Below, one piece after another: positions 8,082 to 17,171 of a DNA stretch of 64,000 nt (positions are counted from its first letter, which is position 1; each line of letters opens with the position of its first letter). Made by a program: the position numbers and the translations under genes. The notes under the pieces are model-generated. The model was not told the DNA's origin. It was given only the letters and a program-made list of their open reading frames with translations, and searched no databases. The DNA is taken from positions 1,426,001-1,490,000 of the forward strand of contig JABTUA010000003.1 of assembly GCA_015075635.1 (NCBI GenBank), given 5' to 3'. The DNA comes from Polyangiaceae bacterium (GTDB lineage Bacteria > Myxococcota_A > Polyangia > Polyangiales > Polyangiaceae).

Positions 8082-9839
8082 TCAATTACAGGTCGCCTGC
8101 GGGATGCAGGCGTTCTCCGCCAGGCGGACCACGATGCTGGCGGCAGCGGAGCCCTTGATCGCGTAGTTCTGGCCGATCTGCGCCCCGGTCACGTCCAGCT
8201 TGTTCTGCCCGGTCGGGACCGCGTACGTGCCCGAAGCGCTGGCGGCCTGCACGCTCGGATTCCAGGTGTTGCCCGCCGCGTAGGCGACGATGGCCGCCGC
8301 CGTCTCCACGGTCAGGCCGCCGACGCCGGACGTCCCGTTGCCGGTGATGGTGTTCTGCCCGAGCGAGTTGCCGCGGCCGAGATCGATGCTCGAGCCTGCG
8401 GCGCCCAGGAACTGGATGCCCGCGGTGCAGTTGTTCTTGACCTGCGTCGAGCGCAGCTCGAGCGAGCTCACCGCCGAGGCCTTACCGAGGTAGATGCCGG
8501 GCCCGCACGGCGTCTTGTTGTCGTTGATGGTGCTCGCCTTGATGACCAGCACGCCGCCCGACTGAAGCGAGATCCCCGTGCCGTTGTTCGCGATCGCCAC
8601 GCCGTCGAGGCTGACGGTCGGGAGCGCTCCAGAGGTCGAGAGAGACAGGATGCCGTGGGTGCTGCCCGTGATGGAGCTGTTCGAGAGATTCACGGTCTGT
8701 TTGGCCGATCCGGTCGCGGACACGTCGTCGATGAGAATGGCGGGGGCCGGCGCTGCCTCGATCTTCGAGTCGGTTACTTCGAGCAAGGCGGTGTCCTGCA
8801 GGCGGATGGACGACTGCCCACAGCACGCCACCGACGCCGTGTTCTTGATGGTGCTCGAGCTCGTGACCCGGACCTTGGCCGTGTTGCGTGCCGCGATGCC
8901 GCTCAGCTTGTTGTCGGCGAGCGTCACCCCGGTCAGCACCAGCTCGGACGCATCGCGAACGGCGAACAGGGAGTCGCCGGAGATCCCGGAGTCCAGCGCG
9001 CCGCTGACTGCTCCCCCGGTGACGGTCAGCTTGGCGCTGCCTTGGAGCAGCGCGATACCGTGCTGATTGGTCCCGATGTAGTTGGTCAGCGCTCCGGGCG
9101 TCAGCGTGGCGACGACGCTGCCGCTGAGCTCCAGCGGTCGGCCCTGGTAGACGTCGTCGAAGGAAGTCTCGTGCACGCCGAGCGTTCCGGACGAAGCGGA
9201 GATGGCTCGACCGAAGCGCACGAAGGACAGTCCCGTGACGCTGCCCGAGCCCACGAACTTGAAGCCGGCGGAACGGAAGGGCGTGCCTCCTTGCAGCGTC
9301 ACCTTGCCGGCATTCTGCGCCTTGACGCCGACTCCATCCGGGAAGTCGACGGTGCCGTTGGCCTGGTTGAATTTGGGCTCCGTGGTCTCGTCGCACTTGC
9401 CGTCGAGAATGGTGACGACGTCACCCTTCGCCGCGACACCGGCGGCCTTCTCGATGGTCTTGAATGGCGTGCTCAACGTGCCATTGCCGGTGGTGTCGCT
9501 GCCGTTCACGCAATCGACGTAGACGCCCATCCCGCCCGCGTCGCCCGCGTCACTGGCATCGGTCGTGCCGCCATCGCTGCCTGCGCTGCCGCCGCTGGCG
9601 CCGCCCGCACCCGCGCTGCCGCCGCTGGCGCCCGCGCTGCCGCCCGTTGCGCCGGAGCCGCCGCTGGCACCGCCGCCACCGGCGCCGGCACCGCCGCCCC
9701 CGCTGACCGACCCCCCAGCGCCGCCGGCGCCGCCACTGCCCTTGCTCGAGGCATCGTCGTCTCCACAGGCAACGCCCAGGGCGAGCGGCAGCGCAGCACA
9801 AGTCAGGAGCAGTCGGATCTTGGGTGAAGCCTGGATCAT
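8082..9839 (-). CDS. Right-handed beta-helix surface lipoprotein
   Basis: 585 residues from the ATG at 9839 (a TTG at 9848 adds three residues). The lipobox is LGVAC, then a Gly/Ser/Ala linker to about residue 100. The rest reads as a parallel beta-helix: many short repeats with N/S/T/G turns such as GSVTGLSFVRFGRAI, TLADNKLSGIAARNTAKV, TINDNKTPCGPGIYLGKAS and NTITGNGTSGVGGL. The opening DCVNGSDTTGNGTLSTPFKT is typical of pectate-lyase/DUF1565-like helices. It is likely exposed and carbohydrate-binding or adhesive; no catalytic residues can be assigned. A shared origin with the helix protein at 47791 is possible. Confidence 0.8.
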   Translation of the reverse strand: MIQASPKIRLLLTCAALPLALGVACGDDDASSKGSGGAGGAGGSVSGGGGAGAGGGGASGGSGATGGSAGASGGSAGAGGASGGSAGSDGGTTDASDAGDAGGMGVYVDCVNGSDTTGNGTLSTPFKTIEKAAGVAAKGDVVTILDGKCDETTEPKFNQANGTVDFPDGVGVKAQNAGKVTLQGGTPFRSAGFKFVGSGSVTGLSFVRFGRAISASSGTLGVHETSFDDVYQGRPLELSGSVVATLTPGALTNYIGTNQHGIALLQGSAKLTVTGGAVSGALDSGISGDSLFAVRDASELVLTGVTLADNKLSGIAARNTAKVRVTSSSTIKNTASVACCGQSSIRLQDTALLEVTDSKIEAAPAPAILIDDVSATGSAKQTVNLSNSSITGSTHGILSLSTSGALPTVSLDGVAIANNGTGISLQSGGVLVIKASTINDNKTPCGPGIYLGKASAVSSLELRSTQVKNNCTAGIQFLGAAGSSIDLGRGNSLGQNTITGNGTSGVGGLTVETAAAIVAYAAGNTWNPSVQAASASGTYAVPTGQNKLDVTGAQIGQNYAIKGSAAASIVVRLAENACIPQATCN

Positions 9840-9906
9840 CTGCGGCAAGTACCACGGCCAAGTCCCGTGGAACTACCGAATTGGCGCGCGCCGCCTCGGG
9901 GCATGG

Positions 9907-10389
9907 TCAGTTGAGGCGCCGGAGCTTCCCCAACATCGCCAGCGCGGTCGGGTCGCTCGGGTGGAGCTCGAGGGCGCGCTCGAGCTCGTGCAGGGCTCGC
10001 GTGACCTGGCGCTGCGCGGCGTACACGCGCGCCAGGTTGAGGTGGGGGAAGTGCCGCGGCTCGTAGCGTTTGGCTCGGGTCGCGCGCTCGAGCCACGGAA
10101 TGGCCTCGTCGAGACGCCCGAGCTCGATCAGGTACGCGCCGATGTCGTTGTACGGGTTGCCGAAGTCCGGATCGACGGCGATGGCGCGCTCGCACTCCTC
10201 GATGGCCGCGTCCACGCGCCCTTGCCAGCTGAGCGCCCAGCCCAGGAAGGTGTGAGCCTCCGCGGTCGGACACAGCTCGATGGAGCGCCGATAGCACTCG
10301 ATGGCCTCGTCGAGGCGTCGTCGCGCCTGGAGCTCGCAGCCCTCTTCCCAGAGTCCCAGGGCGCGAGCACGGTCAGTTCCGTTCGGCAT
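9907..10389 (-). CDS. TPR-repeat protein
   Basis: 160 residues, no signal peptide, so probably cytoplasmic. At least three to four tetratricopeptide repeats are visible: EEGCELQARRRLDEAIECYR, AHTFLGWALSWQGRVDAAIE, PYNDIGAYLIELGRLDEAIP, and LNLARVYAAQRQVTRALHEL, each with the usual W/L-G-Y-A-P spacing. TPR arrays bind other proteins; no partner is evident nearby. The upstream sequence has AGGGGAG immediately before the ATG. Confidence 0.85.
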   Translation of the reverse strand: MPNGTDRARALGLWEEGCELQARRRLDEAIECYRRSIELCPTAEAHTFLGWALSWQGRVDAAIEECERAIAVDPDFGNPYNDIGAYLIELGRLDEAIPWLERATRAKRYEPRHFPHLNLARVYAAQRQVTRALHELERALELHPSDPTALAMLGKLRRLN

Positions 10390-10453
10390 CTCCCCTACTC
10401 ATGGTGAGCCGCAGCCGGTTTGGCGAGGGGAGGCATGCGGGGTCGGGGAGCGC

Positions 10454-10459
10454 TACACT
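10454..10459 (+). promoter_or_regulatory. TANNNT -10-like element (TACACT)
   Basis: TACACT ends 7 nt before the ATG at 10467; no Shine-Dalgarno sequence is present. It decides the start of the Kunitz lipoprotein over an upstream in-frame start at 10401. Confidence 0.45.
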
Positions 10460-10466
10460 CGTCGAG

Positions 10467-10997
10467 ATGCAGGGAAGAGGCTACGAATGGGCCTGGCTCG
10501 TGCTCGCAGCCGCGGTCGCTCCTTTGGCGTGCGGCGGTGACACCAGCGATGGCGGAACCGCGACCGGCGGCAGCGCCGGCAGCAGCACGGGTGGTGGCGC
10601 TGGCAGCGCCGGCTCGGCAACCGGAGGCACGGGTGGCGGCGGCGACGTCTGCCAGCTGCCTCAGGACTCCGGTCCCTGCGACGCCGCGATGCGCCGCTGG
10701 TGGTTCAACGCGGCGACGGGCAAGTGCGAGCCGTTCGTCTACGGAGGCTGTCAGGGGAACGCGAACAACTTCCAGACCGCGATGGACTGCGTCGGCGCTT
10801 GCGCGCCTGCGGTCGCGAACGCCTGCGAGGTCATCGCGTGTCCGCCCAGCTCAGTGTGCGCCTTCACCGCGCCGGACAGCGCCACCTGCGCCACGCCTTG
10901 CGGTGCGGGCGAGACCTGCCCCGCCGGCCAGGCTTGCGGTTGCGGCGCGAGCTGCGCCGGCTGCAAGGACTGCATCCAGATCTGCACGGGGGACTGA
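10467..10997 (+). CDS. Lipoprotein with a Kunitz/BPTI protease-inhibitor domain
   Basis: 176 residues. The signal peptide ends in PLAC (lipid Cys22), then a Gly/Ser/Thr linker (23-60) and a Kunitz domain at 62-112. Cys62, 71, 87, 95, 108 and 112 reproduce the BPTI spacing 9-16-8-13-4 exactly, with SGPC, the aromatic core RRWWFN, EPFVYGGC and NNF at the expected places. The P1 position after Cys71 is Asp72 rather than Lys/Arg, so a trypsin-like target is unlikely. A second Cys-rich segment (CEVIACPPSSVC to the end) follows, with about 12 Cys. It is an outer-membrane-anchored potential protease inhibitor or adhesion module; activity is inferred only from the fold. Confidence 0.88.
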   Translation: MQGRGYEWAWLVLAAAVAPLACGGDTSDGGTATGGSAGSSTGGGAGSAGSATGGTGGGGDVCQLPQDSGPCDAAMRRWWFNAATGKCEPFVYGGCQGNANNFQTAMDCVGACAPAVANACEVIACPPSSVCAFTAPDSATCATPCGAGETCPAGQACGCGASCAGCKDCIQICTGD

Positions 10998-11009
10998 CCC
11001 AGCGTTGGA

Positions 11010-12740
11010 CTACACCCAGCGGCTCGGCGGCGCCTCTTCCGAGTGCCGCACCGGCACGTAGCGCGGCTCCCAGACCACGCGGCGCACCGTGTCCTCGACC
11101 TCGTCGGGGTGGATGCGTCGGCCCAGGTTGCTCTCGCTGGCGTAGCGCACTACCGCGCAGGCGATCTCGAAGCTGGCGCGGCGCAGATCGCTCTGGTGAG
11201 GGTACACGGCGCCTTGGTCGAGGCGCTCCTGAGACACGAAGCGGGCCAGGGTGGCGGAGGCGATGTGGAACATCTCCGTCGTGACCTCCCGAGCCTCCGC
11301 GATGGCGGTGCCGAGGCCGACGCCCGGGAAGATGAAGACGTTGTTGGCCTGCCCGATCACGTGGCGGCGGCCGCCGTGCTCGACGTCGGCGAAGGGGCTG
11401 CCGGTCGCCACGATGGCGCGACCACCGGTCCAGGCCAGGGCCTGTGCGGGCGTGCACTCCGCCTTGCTGGTGGGGTTGCTGAGCGGCAGTACCAGCGGGC
11501 GCTCGACGTGAGCCGCCATGGCCTCGAGCATCTCTTGGGTGAACGTGTCGGCGCGGGCGGTGGCTCCGACCAGGATGGTCGGCTTCACGGCGCGGATCAC
11601 GTCTACGGGCGAGAGCTTCGCGTCTGGATCGAGGCCGTAGGCGCGGAGCGCCTCGCGCGGGACGGCGAGCTCCTTCTTGTGGGGCTCGTCCATCTCGCGG
11701 CCGTCGTGGAGCAGGCCGTGGCTGTCGAAGGCCAGCAGAGCGCGGCGGATGCCGGCCTCGTCGGCGCCGTCGTCGCGCATGGCCAGGGCGCACAGCCGGG
11801 CGATGCCGGTGCAGGCTGCGCCGGCGCCCAGGAACACGACGCGCTGGTCGGCCATGCGCTGCCGCGTGATGCGCAGCGAGGCCAGCATCCCGGCCACGGC
11901 CACGCTTGCCGTGCCCTGGATGTCGTCGTTGAAGGACACGATGCGCCGCCGGTAGCGCTCCAGCAGGGTGAAGGCGCGATCCTTGTGGAAGTCTTCCCAC
12001 TGCAGGATGGCGCGCGGGAACACCTCGCGGACGCCGCGCACGAACGCCTCGACGAACTCGTCGTAGTCCGCGCCGCGCAGGCGCTTCTTCGGGTAGCCCA
12101 GGTAGAGCGGATCGGCGAGCAACTCCGCGTTGTCGGTGCCGACGTCCAGGCTGATGGGCAGGCACTTCGAAGGGTGGATGCCGGCGCCGGCCACGTAGAG
12201 CGCCAGCTTGCCGATGGGGATGCCCATGCCTCCGCAGCCCTGATCGCCGAGGCCCAGGATGCGCTCGTTGTCCGTCGCCACGATCAGTCGGATGTCGCGG
12301 TATGGGGAGTTCCGGAGCACGCGCGGGATGTCGCCCACGTCGTCCGGCGTGATCCAGAGGCCGCGGGCGCTGCGGTAGATGTGGCTGAACTTCTGGCAGG
12401 CCTCGCCGACCGTCGGCGTGTACACGATGGGCATCAGCTCCGCGACGTGGTCCACCAGCACGCGGTAGAAGAGCACCTCGTTGCGGTCGTGCAAGCTGGC
12501 CAGGCCGATGTACTGCTCGAGGGGTGTGGTCTTGGCGCGAATTTGCGCGATGGCTGCGGTGGCCTGCTCCTCCAGCGTGGTCACTCGGTAGGGCACGATG
12601 CCGCGAACGCGGAGCTCGTCGCGCTGGGCGCGGTCGAAGGCCGTGCCTTGGTTGGTGGACGGGTTGTGCAAGAGCCAGACGCCGGCCTTGCGGGTCTCGA
12701 TCGCTTTGGCGCCGGCGAGGTCATCCAGGGAGTCGGTCAT
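11010..12740 (-). CDS. maeA: NAD-dependent malic enzyme
   Basis: 576 residues from the ATG at 12740, the length of the large malic enzyme family (oxidative decarboxylation of malate to pyruvate with NAD). Motifs include LMPIVYTPTVGEACQKF, the substrate loop GLGDQGCGGMGIPIGKLALY, ILQWEDFHKDRAFTLLERY with FNDDIQGTASV (divalent metal ligands), the dinucleotide motif VFLGAGAACTGIARL, and PLSNPTSKAECTPAQAL. The frame is open further upstream, but those residues are not family-like. TAGGGT lies 10 nt before the ATG. It faces a divergent envelope gene across 125 bp. Confidence 0.95.
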   Translation of the reverse strand: MTDSLDDLAGAKAIETRKAGVWLLHNPSTNQGTAFDRAQRDELRVRGIVPYRVTTLEEQATAAIAQIRAKTTPLEQYIGLASLHDRNEVLFYRVLVDHVAELMPIVYTPTVGEACQKFSHIYRSARGLWITPDDVGDIPRVLRNSPYRDIRLIVATDNERILGLGDQGCGGMGIPIGKLALYVAGAGIHPSKCLPISLDVGTDNAELLADPLYLGYPKKRLRGADYDEFVEAFVRGVREVFPRAILQWEDFHKDRAFTLLERYRRRIVSFNDDIQGTASVAVAGMLASLRITRQRMADQRVVFLGAGAACTGIARLCALAMRDDGADEAGIRRALLAFDSHGLLHDGREMDEPHKKELAVPREALRAYGLDPDAKLSPVDVIRAVKPTILVGATARADTFTQEMLEAMAAHVERPLVLPLSNPTSKAECTPAQALAWTGGRAIVATGSPFADVEHGGRRHVIGQANNVFIFPGVGLGTAIAEAREVTTEMFHIASATLARFVSQERLDQGAVYPHQSDLRRASFEIACAVVRYASESNLGRRIHPDEVEDTVRRVVWEPRYVPVRHSEEAPPSRWV

Positions 12741-12865
12741 GGCGGCGCTGACCCTAGCGCCGCGCGCCGGCGGTGCGAAGGACCGAGGGAACCCTGGTCG
12801 CGACCGAGTGTCTGGGGCTTCATTCGGAGCGTCCGGCTCCGACAACCGTGCTTCGGAGGCGACGG

Positions 12866-14968
12866 ATGGCGAAGCTTCGCTCGACCCTGATTTCCTCGGC
12901 TTTTGTCCTGACCCTGGGCCCTGCCGCCCTGGCCGACGGCACGTTGCCACTCAAGCGCGTCCGCCTGTACGAGACCGGCGTCGGTTACTTCGAGCGCACC
13001 GGCGGCGTGAACGGCAAGCCCACGGCCCTGCCCGTGCCGGCCGGGCACCTCGACGACGCGCTCAAGACCCTGGTCGTGCTGACGGACGATCCCAAGAACG
13101 GCAGCGTGGCGGGGGTCGAGTTCGGGAGCAGCGTGAGCCGAAGCATGGCCCGCTCGCTGGCTGGCCTCTCGGCGGACGACGCGCCGCTGAACCTGCACGC
13201 GCTGCTCAAGAGCTTGAAGGGAGCTGCGGTCGAGCTGAAGGCCGGTGCCCAGAGGTTGAACGGCAAGCTGGTGGAGCTCTCGGACGCGGCGTCGAGCGAC
13301 CTGGAAGAGTGCGTGTCGGTTCCTGCCAAAGCCGGCGAGTGCACGCTGAAGAAGCAGCCGGTGGTCGTGCTCTTCACCAAGGGTGGAGAGCTCCGGCGCA
13401 TCAAGGTCGCCGACATCGCCTCGGTGCGGCCCACCGATCCGGCGTACGCGTCACGGCTCGGCTCCGCGCTCGACGCGCTGAGCGACCGCAGCGCGCGTGT
13501 GATGAAGGATCTGCGCGTGATGGCCAAGGGTGGAAAGAGCGTGTCCCTGGGCTACGTGGCGGAGACGCCGGTATGGCGCGTGACCTACCGGCTCGTGCTC
13601 GGGGACAAGGCGGACCAAAAGAGCCAGATTCAAGCCTGGGCGCTGCTCCACAACGACACCGAGGAGGAGTGGAAGGGCGTGATGGTCGATCTGGTCAACG
13701 GGCGCCCCGACAGCTTCTTGTTCCCGCTGGCGGCGCCTCGCTACGCGCGCCGCGAGCTGGTGACGCCGGAGCAAGAGATGTCCACGGTGCCGCAGCTGAT
13801 GGACCAGACCCCGGACTCGATGTGGACCGGCGACTCCTACGGTGCTGGTGGGCTCGGCCTGTCCGGAATCGGCGAGGGCGGCGGCGGACGCGGCGAGGGC
13901 GTCGGCCTCGGCAGCATCGGCACCCTCGGGCACGGCGCCGGCACCGGCAGCATCGGCGCTCCTGGCGCGAGCTCGATCTTGTCGGTGGGGAACCTCGCCA
14001 GCGTGGCGCCGGCGGAGGGCGTCGAGGCCGGCGCGATGTTCCGCTACAGCCTGAAGCAGCCGGTGGATCTGCGCGCGCACGGCTCGGCCCTCGTTCCGTT
14101 CCTGGGCGACGGCATCCAGGCACGGCGCATCGCCTTCTTCTCGGCGGCTGGGCAGAGCGCTCGCAGCGCGGTGCACGTGACGCACCAGGGAACGCAGACC
14201 TTGCCGCCCGGGACCATCGCGGTCTTCGCCGATGGGGGATTCGCCGGCGAGGCAGCCCTCGCGCGGATGAAGCCCCGGGAGACTCAGGTGATCGAGTTCG
14301 GCGTCGATCTCGACGTGGAGCTCAGCGAGAAGGCGTCGTCGTCGAGCGATTCGACCAAGCTCTTGGGCTTCGAGCGTGGCCAGCTGGTGGAGCACTTCGT
14401 GAGGCGCCACCGCGTCGAGCTGGCGCTGGAGAATCGCAGCGGTTCCGGGCGCGACGTGTTCCTGAAGCTCGGCTACGTGAACAACGCCAAGGTCGAGGGC
14501 GCCGACGAGCTGGCCTGGGACTCGAACGCAGACAAAGCCTCCGCCGTCTTCGCGATAGGCCCACGACAGAAGCTCGAGAAGAAGCTCACGGTGGACGAGG
14601 GACTGACCCGTAGGCACGACCCGACGAAGCTCGGCTCGGCTCGACTCCGGGAGCTCGCCCGCGTCCTGCCGGAGAGCCAGAAGAGCGTGGTGCTCCGGTC
14701 CGCGGAGCTCGCGCTCGAAGCGGAGGTTCGCCGCGGCGCCCTCGGCAAGCGCCGCGCGGAGTACCGCGAGGTGTCCAGTGAGATCCTCCGCCTGCGCGAG
14801 CACGCCCGGGCGCTGTCCAAGGGCAGGGGCTCCGAGGCGGTGGCGAAGCGGCTGCTCGCCGCGGAGGACTCCGCCAAGGCGCTCCGGAAGCGCATCGCCG
14901 AGCTCGATGCGGAGGCCGCGGAGCGCTCGCGCAAGGCGGTGACGGTTCTGTCGGCGCTCGGGCGCTGA
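12866..14968 (+). CDS. Exported DUF4139-like protein
   Basis: 700 residues from the ATG at 12866, which follows a good GGAGG sequence; upstream in-frame codons would disrupt the signal peptide (LRSTLISSAFVLTLGPAALA). The opening VRLYETGVGYFERTGGVNG and the later beta-rich halves with coiled regions at the C-terminus (YREVSSEILRLREHARAL) fit the DUF4139/MuiA-like group of exported proteins. A Gly-rich insert (about residues 320-380, GIGEGGGGRGEGVG) separates the two halves. It is expected in the periplasm or outer membrane; molecular function unknown. Confidence 0.65.
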   Translation: MAKLRSTLISSAFVLTLGPAALADGTLPLKRVRLYETGVGYFERTGGVNGKPTALPVPAGHLDDALKTLVVLTDDPKNGSVAGVEFGSSVSRSMARSLAGLSADDAPLNLHALLKSLKGAAVELKAGAQRLNGKLVELSDAASSDLEECVSVPAKAGECTLKKQPVVVLFTKGGELRRIKVADIASVRPTDPAYASRLGSALDALSDRSARVMKDLRVMAKGGKSVSLGYVAETPVWRVTYRLVLGDKADQKSQIQAWALLHNDTEEEWKGVMVDLVNGRPDSFLFPLAAPRYARRELVTPEQEMSTVPQLMDQTPDSMWTGDSYGAGGLGLSGIGEGGGGRGEGVGLGSIGTLGHGAGTGSIGAPGASSILSVGNLASVAPAEGVEAGAMFRYSLKQPVDLRAHGSALVPFLGDGIQARRIAFFSAAGQSARSAVHVTHQGTQTLPPGTIAVFADGGFAGEAALARMKPRETQVIEFGVDLDVELSEKASSSSDSTKLLGFERGQLVEHFVRRHRVELALENRSGSGRDVFLKLGYVNNAKVEGADELAWDSNADKASAVFAIGPRQKLEKKLTVDEGLTRRHDPTKLGSARLRELARVLPESQKSVVLRSAELALEAEVRRGALGKRRAEYREVSSEILRLREHARALSKGRGSEAVAKRLLAAEDSAKALRKRIAELDAEAAERSRKAVTVLSALGR

Positions 14969-15090
14969 TTCTCTGCAAAGCTTGCCGCGCTCTCGTGCGC
15001 TCCCGGCGATTTCTTCGTCAGAGCGCCTGCGCCATTCGCGACAAGCGCGGTCATTCGCACTGGAATGCGCCTTGCACCCGACGCGCGCGC

Positions 15091-15450
15091 ATGTTGGCGT
15101 CGAAGGCGCGCGCGCTTCTGCCGTTGTTCCTTTTGGGAGCGCCGTCGTGCACGCCGAGCCCGGTCGCGCGCGACGCACCCGCGTCGCCGTCGTCGGTGAG
15201 CCCGCCTGCCGCCGCGCCTTCCGACAGCAGCGTGGCGCAGCCGCTCGAGGCTTCGACCTCGGGGCTCGCCAATCCGGCGTCCGTTCACTGCCAGAAGCAC
15301 GGCGGCACGCTGGAGATCGTCACGGAGCCAGCCGGAGAGGTCGGCGTCTGCGTGTTCGCCGACGGGTCGCGCTGCGGCGAGTGGGATTTCTACCGCGGCC
15401 GTTGTTCGGCCGGAAGTTGTCGGGACAAGACCGGTAAGTGCTCGCCGTGA
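15091..15450 (+). CDS. DUF333-type lipoprotein
   Basis: 119 residues from the ATG at 15091. The signal peptide ends in LGAPSC, followed by a Pro/Ser/Ala spacer and a C-terminal DUF333 module: NPASVHCQKHGGTLEIV, VCVFADGSRCGEWDFYRGRC. The DUF333 pattern (NPA..YC...GG, C.F.DG..C..W....G.C) is clear. These small exported domains are sometimes annotated as putative hemolysins without experimental support. It is upstream of, and on the same strand as, the papain-family protease (23 nt gap), so cotranscription is possible. Confidence 0.8.
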   Translation: MLASKARALLPLFLLGAPSCTPSPVARDAPASPSSVSPPAAAPSDSSVAQPLEASTSGLANPASVHCQKHGGTLEIVTEPAGEVGVCVFADGSRCGEWDFYRGRCSAGSCRDKTGKCSP

Positions 15451-15473
15451 GCGAGCCGTCACGGAGGTAGATC

Positions 15474-16607
15474 ATGATTCATCGTCGCTCGGTGCTGTTC
15501 GGTGCGCTGTCGGTAGCGGTGGGTGTGGCGCTGACGCTCGGGGGTGCAGCGGACGCGGATCCGCCGAAGGCCGTGGCGAAGGCGAAGCCCGTCGCGGTGA
15601 AGGAGAAGCCGATCGCGGCGGGCGCGAAGCTCAAGCAGGCCATCGCCGGTAAGCCCGCGTACGTGGAAGCCAAGGTCCAGGCGGCGCTGAGCTACACGGC
15701 GAAGGGCTTCCCGCAGCTGACGTTGGCCAAGAGCAAGCGCAAGGTGACCATGGAGCGCGTAGACGTTCCGGAGCCGACGCCGGACAAGGCGCTGCTCACA
15801 GCGGCAACGGCCCTCGACCCGAAGCTGAAGGCGTACCAAGCCTACGTCGCGAAGCCGTACTTCAAGTTCGAGCGGCCGATCAAGATCACCGTGATCCCCG
15901 AGACCACCAGCCACGCGGGCCGCCAGACGACGATCAAGAACCAGGGCGGTCGCGGAACCTGCGTAGCGCACGCGGCGATGGCTGGCATCGAGTCCTGGTA
16001 CAAGTGGAAGAGCGACGCGACCCGGGATCTCTCGGAGCAACACGCCCACGAGATCTTCATGGCCAAGGAGAGCAAGAAGTCCTGCTGGGACGTGGGGATC
16101 CAGACCTGGCAGGCCGCCGGCTACCTGACCACCGATCGGGCCTGCGCCAACTGGGCCTACACCCAGGCGCTCCCGGCGTGCGACGTCACGGTGCCCGCAA
16201 CCTGCACCAGCACCGCGACCCATGGGCACACGGCCACGCAGCTGCTCTTCGCCACCGCGCAGGGTGGCAGCGGGACTCAGGTCGCCGAGAACACGAACTA
16301 CCTGGAGAGCATCCTGGCCGCCGGCAACGACATCGTGTTCGGCGTGTACGTCGCGGGCGCAGACTGGTCCGACACCACCCTCGACACCGGCGTCATCGAC
16401 GTGCAGCTGGTCGGAGGCAACCCCGCCGCGGCATACGCGGGACACGCCATGCTGATGGTCGGCTACAACCGCCCGGGTAACTACTTCGAGATGAAGAACA
16501 GCTGGGGCGCGGACTCGGGCCACGCCGGCTACGTGCGGCTGAGCTACGAGTACGTGCAGACCTACGCGAAGTACGGGTACTACATCACGGGCGCGACGAC
16601 GCCTTGA
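15474..16607 (+). CDS. Exported papain-family (C1A) cysteine protease
   Basis: 377 residues with GGAGG ahead of the ATG. The signal peptide has a twin-arginine-like start (HRRSVLFGALSVAVGVAL), then a Lys/Ala/Pro-rich pro-region to about residue 135. The C1A catalytic set is complete: Gln157 and Cys163 in IKNQGGRGTCVAHAA (six apart, as papain Gln19/Cys25), His324 in YAGHAMLMVGYN, and Asn342 in FEMKNSWGADSG. This predicts an active endopeptidase or aminopeptidase secreted as a zymogen. Papain-like enzymes are uncommon in bacteria but recur in predatory myxobacteria, where a digestive role is plausible. Confidence 0.9.
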   Translation: MIHRRSVLFGALSVAVGVALTLGGAADADPPKAVAKAKPVAVKEKPIAAGAKLKQAIAGKPAYVEAKVQAALSYTAKGFPQLTLAKSKRKVTMERVDVPEPTPDKALLTAATALDPKLKAYQAYVAKPYFKFERPIKITVIPETTSHAGRQTTIKNQGGRGTCVAHAAMAGIESWYKWKSDATRDLSEQHAHEIFMAKESKKSCWDVGIQTWQAAGYLTTDRACANWAYTQALPACDVTVPATCTSTATHGHTATQLLFATAQGGSGTQVAENTNYLESILAAGNDIVFGVYVAGADWSDTTLDTGVIDVQLVGGNPAAAYAGHAMLMVGYNRPGNYFEMKNSWGADSGHAGYVRLSYEYVQTYAKYGYYITGATTP

Positions 16608-16610
16608 GCG

Positions 16611-17171
16611 TCATAGATCCAGCCCGACCTCCCGCCCGCAAATCGTCCCCGACAAGTTGTTCCCGCTCTGTCCGAGCTCGACGGCGCAGCTCTCCGCAAG
16701 GTAGTCCAGGGGCGGGTCGTAGACGTTACCGCTCAGCGTGACCGACGCGCTCTGCATCACGAGCGCGGTGGTCGCGCTGGGCTGGACCGCCAGCGTGCCG
16801 GTCTGGGTCACGGTGGCGGTCACCGTCATGTCGTAGTTCTCGCTGGGCTGCTCGTCGCGGGAAAGGTAGTGGCAGGCCGCGAGCTCGTAGGTCAGCTCGA
16901 CCTCCGTGGCGCCGAACTTCGCGTTCGAGGTGGCAGTGCCGAAAACGTGGGCGCTGCCGCCGAGCGGGCAGGGGGTGGACTCGTCCTGAGGACCCACCGG
17001 GTTGCCCTGGAGCGTGATGTTGTAGACGAGCTTCATCGTCTCGCGCAGCGCGCGAACGGCGGTTCGGTCCCGGCACTCCTCGTCGCAGGGCGGCGACGGC
17101 TCGGCCTTGTCGTCGGCGCAGCCGACCGCCAGAAGGGCGGCCGTGAAGCAGAGCGCTCGCAAGCGGGACAT
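16611..17171 (-). CDS. Lipoprotein coupled to TonB-dependent receptor
   Basis: 186 residues from the ATG at 17171, which overlaps the receptor stop by one base (TGATG), so translation is coupled. The signal peptide ends in LLAVGC (Cys18), followed by ADDKAEPSPPCDEECRDR. The remainder is beta-rich (VELTYELAACHYL, YDMTVTATVTQTGTLAV, GNNLSGTICGREV) with several Cys. The family is not recognised. Its position after the receptor suggests it is the substrate-binding surface partner or an accessory subunit of that transporter. Confidence 0.75.
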   Translation of the reverse strand: MSRLRALCFTAALLAVGCADDKAEPSPPCDEECRDRTAVRALRETMKLVYNITLQGNPVGPQDESTPCPLGGSAHVFGTATSNAKFGATEVELTYELAACHYLSRDEQPSENYDMTVTATVTQTGTLAVQPSATTALVMQSASVTLSGNVYDPPLDYLAESCAVELGQSGNNLSGTICGREVGLDL

